A DNA stretch of 64,000 bases from Streptomyces sp. NBC_00582 (GTDB taxonomy: Bacteria > Actinomycetota > Actinomycetes > Streptomycetales > Streptomycetaceae): the NCBI RefSeq assembly GCF_036345155.1, contig NZ_CP107772.1, positions 9,052,001-9,116,000 on the forward strand, given 5' to 3'. This document shows, piece after piece, positions 60,203 through 64,000 of this stretch; position 1 is the stretch's first letter, and each line of letters begins with the position of its first letter. Position numbers and translations under genes: made by a program. The notes beneath the pieces were generated by a model. It did no database searches. It saw only the letters and a program-made list of their open reading frames with translations, and was not told the origin of the DNA.

Positions 60203-60922
60203 CTAGCGTGATGTTGCACAGGCTCGTACGAGGGTGTCGAAGAGCCCCTGTTGTGCCCGGTCCTCGGGGGCGGTGTCCTCGGGGTGCCACTGGACCGCGG
60301 TGAACCACCCTGCGGCGCCCGGGATTTCGAGGCCCTCCACGGTGCCGTCGGCGGCCGTGGCGGTGACGGTGAGTCCTTCCCCGACGCGGTCCACGCGCTG
60401 GTGGTGGTAGCAGGACGCCTCGGCCTTCTCCGCGCCGAGCGCCTCCTCCAGCAGGGAGCCGCGCCGTACCGTCACCGGGTGCACGATGTGCCGGTGCTCG
60501 TGCTCGGGGCCGCCCATGTCCTGTTCCAGGGTGCCGCCGAGGGCGACGTTCACGACCTGGAGGCCGCGGCAGATCGCCAGCAGCGGCAGGCCCAGGTCGA
60601 GTGAGTGCCGCGCGAGGTCGAGATCGAAGGCGTCCTGGGTCTCGTCGACGTCGTAGACGCTGGCGTGGGTGGCGTCGGCGCCGTAGCGGTACGGGGCGAG
60701 GTCGCCGCCGCCGGGGAGCAGGACGCCGTCGAAGCGGGTGAGGCGTTCGGGCAGCTCCCCGGGGGCGGGGTGGATGGCCGCCGGTTCGCCGCCGGCCCGC
60801 CAGACGGCCTCGACCAGGGCGCGGGCGGTGACCTCCGCGGCGTACCGCAGCGCGGAGGTGGTCGCGCAGAAGCGGGCGGGGACGGCGATCAGGGGCCGGG
60901 TGGCCCCGCTCGTACGGCTCAC
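60203..60922 (-). CDS. Gamma-glutamyl-gamma-aminobutyrate hydrolase-like class I GATase
   Basis: The 239-residue protein has the class I amidotransferase triad: Cys118 in LLAICRGLQ, and His/Glu in VQWHPEDT; GVLLPGGGDLAPYRYG supplies the oxyanion loop. FCATTSALRYAAEV and CYHHQRVD fit the PuuD-type group, which cleaves gamma-glutamyl-GABA to glutamate and GABA. GTG 60922 overlaps the aldehyde dehydrogenase stop (GTGA). It ends the permease-dehydrogenase-hydrolase operon. The gamma-glutamyl-polyamine synthetase expected in this pathway is not in the window. Confidence 0.87.
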   Translation of the reverse strand: MSRTSGATRPLIAVPARFCATTSALRYAAEVTARALVEAVWRAGGEPAAIHPAPGELPERLTRFDGVLLPGGGDLAPYRYGADATHASVYDVDETQDAFDLDLARHSLDLGLPLLAICRGLQVVNVALGGTLEQDMGGPEHEHRHIVHPVTVRRGSLLEEALGAEKAEASCYHHQRVDRVGEGLTVTATAADGTVEGLEIPGAAGWFTAVQWHPEDTAPEDRAQQGLFDTLVRACATSR

Positions 60923-62409
60923 AGCTGGATCCAGGTCGTCTTCAGTTCGGTGTACTTCTCGATCGCGTGGACGGACTTGTCACGGCCGTTGCCCGACTGC
61001 TTCACCCCGCCGAAGGGGACGGTCAGGTCGCCCTCCTCGTAGCAGTTGACCCAGACCGTGCCGGCCTTCAGGGCGCGGGAGACCCGGTGGGCGGTGGACA
61101 GGTCGGAGGTCCACAGTCCGGCGGCGAGCCCGTACTCGGTGGCGTTGGCCAGCCGGACCGCCTCGTCCAGGTCGTCGAAGGCGAGCACGGACAGGACCGG
61201 CCCGAAGATCTCCTCCCGGGCGAGCCGCATCCCGGGGTCCACCCGGTCGAAGACGGTCGGCTCCAGGAAGCTGCCCCCGGTGGCGGTGAGCGTGCGGGAG
61301 CCGCCGGTGAGCAGACGGGCGCCCTCGTCCAGCCCCGTGGCGATGTGGTCCCGCACCCGCTGAAGATGGCTCTCGCCGACCAGGGCACCCATCTCGGTCG
61401 CCGGGTCGAGGGGGTCGCCGATCCGCAGCTCCCGGGCCCGCCGGACGATCGCCTCGGTGACGCGTTCGGCGACGGAGGAGTGCACCAGCAGCCGGGACGG
61501 GGCGGTGCACATCGCGCCCTGGTTGAAGAAGATGCCCCAGGCGGCGGTGGCGGCGGCCTTGTCCAGGTCGGGGGCGTCGGGCAGGACGATGTTCGGCGAC
61601 TTGCCGCCGAGCTCCAGCCAGACCCGCTTGAGGTTGGAGTCGGCCGCGTAGCGCAGGAAGTGCCGGCCGACGGCGGTGGAGCCGGTGAAGGCCAGCACGT
61701 CCACCTCGGGGTGCAGGCCGAGCGCCCGGCCGGCCACCGGCCCGTCGCCGGTCACCACGTTCAGCACCCCCGGCGGCAGTCCGGCCTCGGTGGCGATCCG
61801 GCCGAGCAGCAGCGCCGACAGCGGTGCGTTCTCGGACGGCTTCAGCACCACCGTGCAGCCCGCGGCCAGCGCCGGGGCGATCTTCCAACTCGCCAGCGTC
61901 AGGGGGAAGTTCCACGGTACGACGGCGCCCACGACACCCGCCGGTTCCCGGGTGACCAGCGCCAGGGCGTCCCGGGCGGTGTGCGGCGCCTCGTCGGTGA
62001 GCTTGTCGGCGAGCTGACCGTACCAGCGGAACGTGGTGATCGCGGCGCGCAGTTCGATGCCGTACGCGTCGCTGATCGGCTTGCCCATCTCCAGGCCGAC
62101 GGTCAACGCCAGCTCGGTGCGCCGCTCTTCGAGGAGGTCGGCGACGCGCAGCAGGATCCGGCCGCGGTCGGCGGGTGCGAGGCGCGGCCAGGGGCCGCAG
62201 TCGAAGGCCCGGCGGGCGGCGGCCACGGCCAGGTCCACCTCGGCCTGCCGGGCGTCCGCGACCTCGGCCAGCACCTGGCCGTCGCGGGGCGAGACGACGG
62301 TGAAGGTGGTCCCGCCGCCCGGCTCGTCCACCCCGTCGATGTGGTGCCGGGTGGGCGGGGTGAGGTCCTTGGCGCGACGCAGCAGCTCGTCGTGGGCGAG
62401 GGCCGGCAT
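60919..62409 (-). CDS. Aldehyde dehydrogenase (PuuC-like)
   Basis: The 496-residue NAD(P)-dependent aldehyde dehydrogenase has PWNFPLTLASWKIAPALAAG (coenzyme and oxyanion), FTGSTAVGRHFLRYA, LELGGKSPNIV (general base Glu), FNQGAMCTAPSRLL (catalytic Cys near residue 302) and EIFGPVLSVLAFDD. In the Puu route it oxidises gamma-glutamyl-aminobutyraldehyde. Start ATG 62409 overlaps the permease stop by one base (TGATG) and its own stop overlaps the GATase, so all three are tightly coupled. The polyamine assignment rests on context. Confidence 0.92.
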   Translation of the reverse strand: MPALAHDELLRRAKDLTPPTRHHIDGVDEPGGGTTFTVVSPRDGQVLAEVADARQAEVDLAVAAARRAFDCGPWPRLAPADRGRILLRVADLLEERRTELALTVGLEMGKPISDAYGIELRAAITTFRWYGQLADKLTDEAPHTARDALALVTREPAGVVGAVVPWNFPLTLASWKIAPALAAGCTVVLKPSENAPLSALLLGRIATEAGLPPGVLNVVTGDGPVAGRALGLHPEVDVLAFTGSTAVGRHFLRYAADSNLKRVWLELGGKSPNIVLPDAPDLDKAAATAAWGIFFNQGAMCTAPSRLLVHSSVAERVTEAIVRRARELRIGDPLDPATEMGALVGESHLQRVRDHIATGLDEGARLLTGGSRTLTATGGSFLEPTVFDRVDPGMRLAREEIFGPVLSVLAFDDLDEAVRLANATEYGLAAGLWTSDLSTAHRVSRALKAGTVWVNCYEEGDLTVPFGGVKQSGNGRDKSVHAIEKYTELKTTWIQL

Positions 62410-63902
62410 CAGCGGTTCTCCTCCGTGTCGGCCTCGGTGGCGGGCGCGGTCACCGCGAGGGGAGGCCGCCGGGTCAGCCGCGCCACGACCAGCCCCGCGG
62501 CGAGCACGGCCGGCACGGTGAGCTCCAGCCACAGGGCGGTGGTCGTGTCGCCGCCGATGAGGGTGGTGAAGTTCTGGACGATCAGCCAGATGGTCGCGGC
62601 GATGCCGAGCGCGCCCAGCACCGGCGCGATCACCGTGTTCCAGATCCGGCGGTCGGCACCCGAGCGGCGGAAGAAGACGATCACGGCGACGGAGGTCAGG
62701 AAGTAGAGCAGCATGGCGGCCAGCACGGCGACCCCGCTGAACCAGGAGAACAGCGTCAGCACCGGGTCCTTGCCCAGCAGCGCGAACGGCACCACCAGCG
62801 CCACCGCGATCACCGTCTGGACGATGCCGGCCACCCAGGGGGAGTGGCGCCGGTTGAGCGCGGTCAGCCCCTGCGGCAGCAGTCCCTCGCGGCCCAGCGA
62901 GAACAGGTAGCGGTTGGCGGAGTTGTGGAAGGCCAGGATGCCCGCGAACAGCGAGGTCGCCAGCAGGACGGGCAGCACGTCGCCGACCCGGCCGCCGAAC
63001 AGGTCGGTGATCGGGGCGAAGACGAAGGCGGCGGCGTCGCCGGAGGCCAGTGCCTTGCCCGCCTCGTCCGTGACACGGGACGCGCCGTGCGCGGAGACCA
63101 GCATCCAGGAGGTGAAGGCGAAGAACCCGGTGACCACGGCGACCGAGAGATAGGTGGCGCGCGGGACCGTCTTCTTCGGCTCCCGGGCCTCCTCGCCGTA
63201 GATCGCGGTGGCCTCGAAGCCGAACATGGACGCCACGGCGAACATCAGCGCCACACCGGGGGCGCCCTGGAGCGCGGCGTGCGGGGCGAAGCTGTCGGCG
63301 AGACCGAGCCCCTCCGGTCCGCCGCCCCGGAAGAGGGTGACGAGGGCGAAGGCGATCAGGATGCTGAACTCGGCGAGGACGAACACGGTCAGCACCTTGG
63401 CGCCCATCTCGATGCCGGCGGCGCCCAGGATCTGGACGATCACCATGGTGACGAGCGTCCAGACCCACCAGGCGACACGGACCCCGGCGTAGTGCTCGAC
63501 CAGTCCGCTCACGGTCGCGCCGTACAGCCCGTACATGGCGGCCTGGACGGCACAGTAGGCGAAGAGGGCCACCCCGGCGCTGCCGGAGCCCGTCGAGCGG
63601 CCGAGGCCCTTGCCGATGTACGTGTAGAAGGCGCCGGCGTCCACGACGTGGCGGCCCATGGCGACGAAACCGATGGAGAAGAGCAGCACCACGACACCGG
63701 CCGCGAGATAGGCGGCGGGGGCGCCGGCGCCGTTGCCGATGGCGATGGCGATGGGGACCGCGCCGGCGATGCCGGTCAGCGGGGCCTGGGCGGAAAGGAC
63801 GAAGAAGAGGATGCCCAGGACGCCGAGCGAGTCGGGCTTGAGCCGGCCTGTGGTGGAGGAATCGTGCGCGGAGTGCGGGGCGACCGCCGTCTGACTGTCC
63901 AC
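62409..63902 (-). CDS. APC-superfamily amino acid/polyamine permease
   Basis: The 497-residue protein has about 12 membrane segments and APC hallmarks: LGILFFVLSAQAPLTGIAG, GRHVVDAGAFYTYIGKGLG, FGFEATAIYGEEAREPKKT, LAFHNSANRYLFSLGREGLLP. It probably takes up a polyamine or amino acid for the two enzymes downstream. The GTG at 63902 is preferred since AGGTGA lies 6 nt upstream; the longest frame starts at GTG 63911. It is first in the operon; the 98 bp upstream to the window edge contain a possible operator and no gene. Confidence 0.88.
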   Translation of the reverse strand: MDSQTAVAPHSAHDSSTTGRLKPDSLGVLGILFFVLSAQAPLTGIAGAVPIAIAIGNGAGAPAAYLAAGVVVLLFSIGFVAMGRHVVDAGAFYTYIGKGLGRSTGSGSAGVALFAYCAVQAAMYGLYGATVSGLVEHYAGVRVAWWVWTLVTMVIVQILGAAGIEMGAKVLTVFVLAEFSILIAFALVTLFRGGGPEGLGLADSFAPHAALQGAPGVALMFAVASMFGFEATAIYGEEAREPKKTVPRATYLSVAVVTGFFAFTSWMLVSAHGASRVTDEAGKALASGDAAAFVFAPITDLFGGRVGDVLPVLLATSLFAGILAFHNSANRYLFSLGREGLLPQGLTALNRRHSPWVAGIVQTVIAVALVVPFALLGKDPVLTLFSWFSGVAVLAAMLLYFLTSVAVIVFFRRSGADRRIWNTVIAPVLGALGIAATIWLIVQNFTTLIGGDTTTALWLELTVPAVLAAGLVVARLTRRPPLAVTAPATEADTEENR

Positions 63903-63939
63903 TCGGATCACCTGTCGGGGGACGGGAAGGGATGGGAGT

Positions 63940-63957
63940 TCGTTTTAGGTCAAACGA
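63940..63957. promoter_or_regulatory. Candidate operator of the permease operon
   Basis: TCGTTT (63940-63945) and AAACGA (63952-63957) are perfect 6-bp inverted arms with a 6-nt spacer, 38-55 bp upstream of the permease start. A further CGTTTG at 63985-63990 echoes the arm. The site could bind the regulator of polyamine use. Confidence 0.35.
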
Positions 63958-64000
63958 GTTGCCTCATCGTGGGCGCGAACTATCCGTTTGGCAAGGGGGT

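Overview
The window looks like Streptomyces chromosome, probably an accessory or arm region rather than the conserved core. The evidence is very high GC with C/G-ending codons, frequent GTG/TTG starts, three genes carrying the rare leucine codon TTA, four winged-helix/BTAD (SARP- or AfsR-type) regulator ORFs, many secreted glycoside hydrolases, and no rRNA or tRNA. I see no CRISPR array and no phage module. One complete IS481-family element (41265-42317) is the only intact mobile element.

Layout. 0-5.4 kb: the end of a membrane-anchored peptidoglycan-binding protein, then the debris of an arabinogalactan-degrading locus. The debris is head-to-head fragments of GH43 and GH127 arabinofuranosidases beside an intact GH30 beta-1,6-galactanase. 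5.5-12.1 kb: a PP2C phosphatase, a SulP anion transporter, a DacB-type D,D-carboxypeptidase, a TetR regulator and a threonine aldolase. 12.1-18.4 kb: a LacI repressor fused in frame to a glycosidase that has lost its signal peptide, with its own operators; then two cell-surface proteins and an OhrR-like MarR regulator. 18.6-29.4 kb: two copies of an HSL-type hydrolase sharing an 839-bp identical core. They bracket a GH92 mannosidase, two overlapping SARP regulators and an AraC regulator, and a second hydrolase and a P450 remnant follow. 29.7-37.7 kb: an epimerase under a perfect 20-bp palindrome, an I36-type inhibitor whose ribosome site can be sequestered, an L-glutamate-oxidase-like enzyme, a metal-dependent hydrolase with a discoidin domain, a TetR regulator, a PPOX-fold protein and a hemerythrin. 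37.8-46.6 kb: a large SARP/AAA regulator preceded by a triple heptamer repeat, the IS481 element exactly at its stop codon, an IclR regulator, a membrane PP2C phosphatase and a coupled Cip1-like/Tat-hydrolase pair.

46.6-64 kb is mostly catabolic. A GAF/Fis activator diverges from a phenol-hydroxylase, hydroxyquinol-dioxygenase, maleylacetate-reductase, YceI operon, which fits a resorcinol/hydroxyquinol route to 3-oxoadipate. A MaoC hydratase and LysR regulator lie opposite a CoA-transferase/acyl-CoA dehydrogenase pair. Two divergent AraC regulators, a small expansin-like secreted protein, and a permease-aldehyde dehydrogenase-gamma-glutamyl hydrolase operon (polyamine/GABA type) close the window.

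A recurring theme is gene loss or joining by deletion: the GH43/GH127 head-to-head scar, the LacI-glycosidase fusion and a P450 reduced to its two ends. The strongest candidates for something new are the LacI-glycosidase fusion under its own operators, and the IS481 element whose transposase takes its stop codon from the CTAG target duplication. All calls come from reading the sequence; no database search was run.
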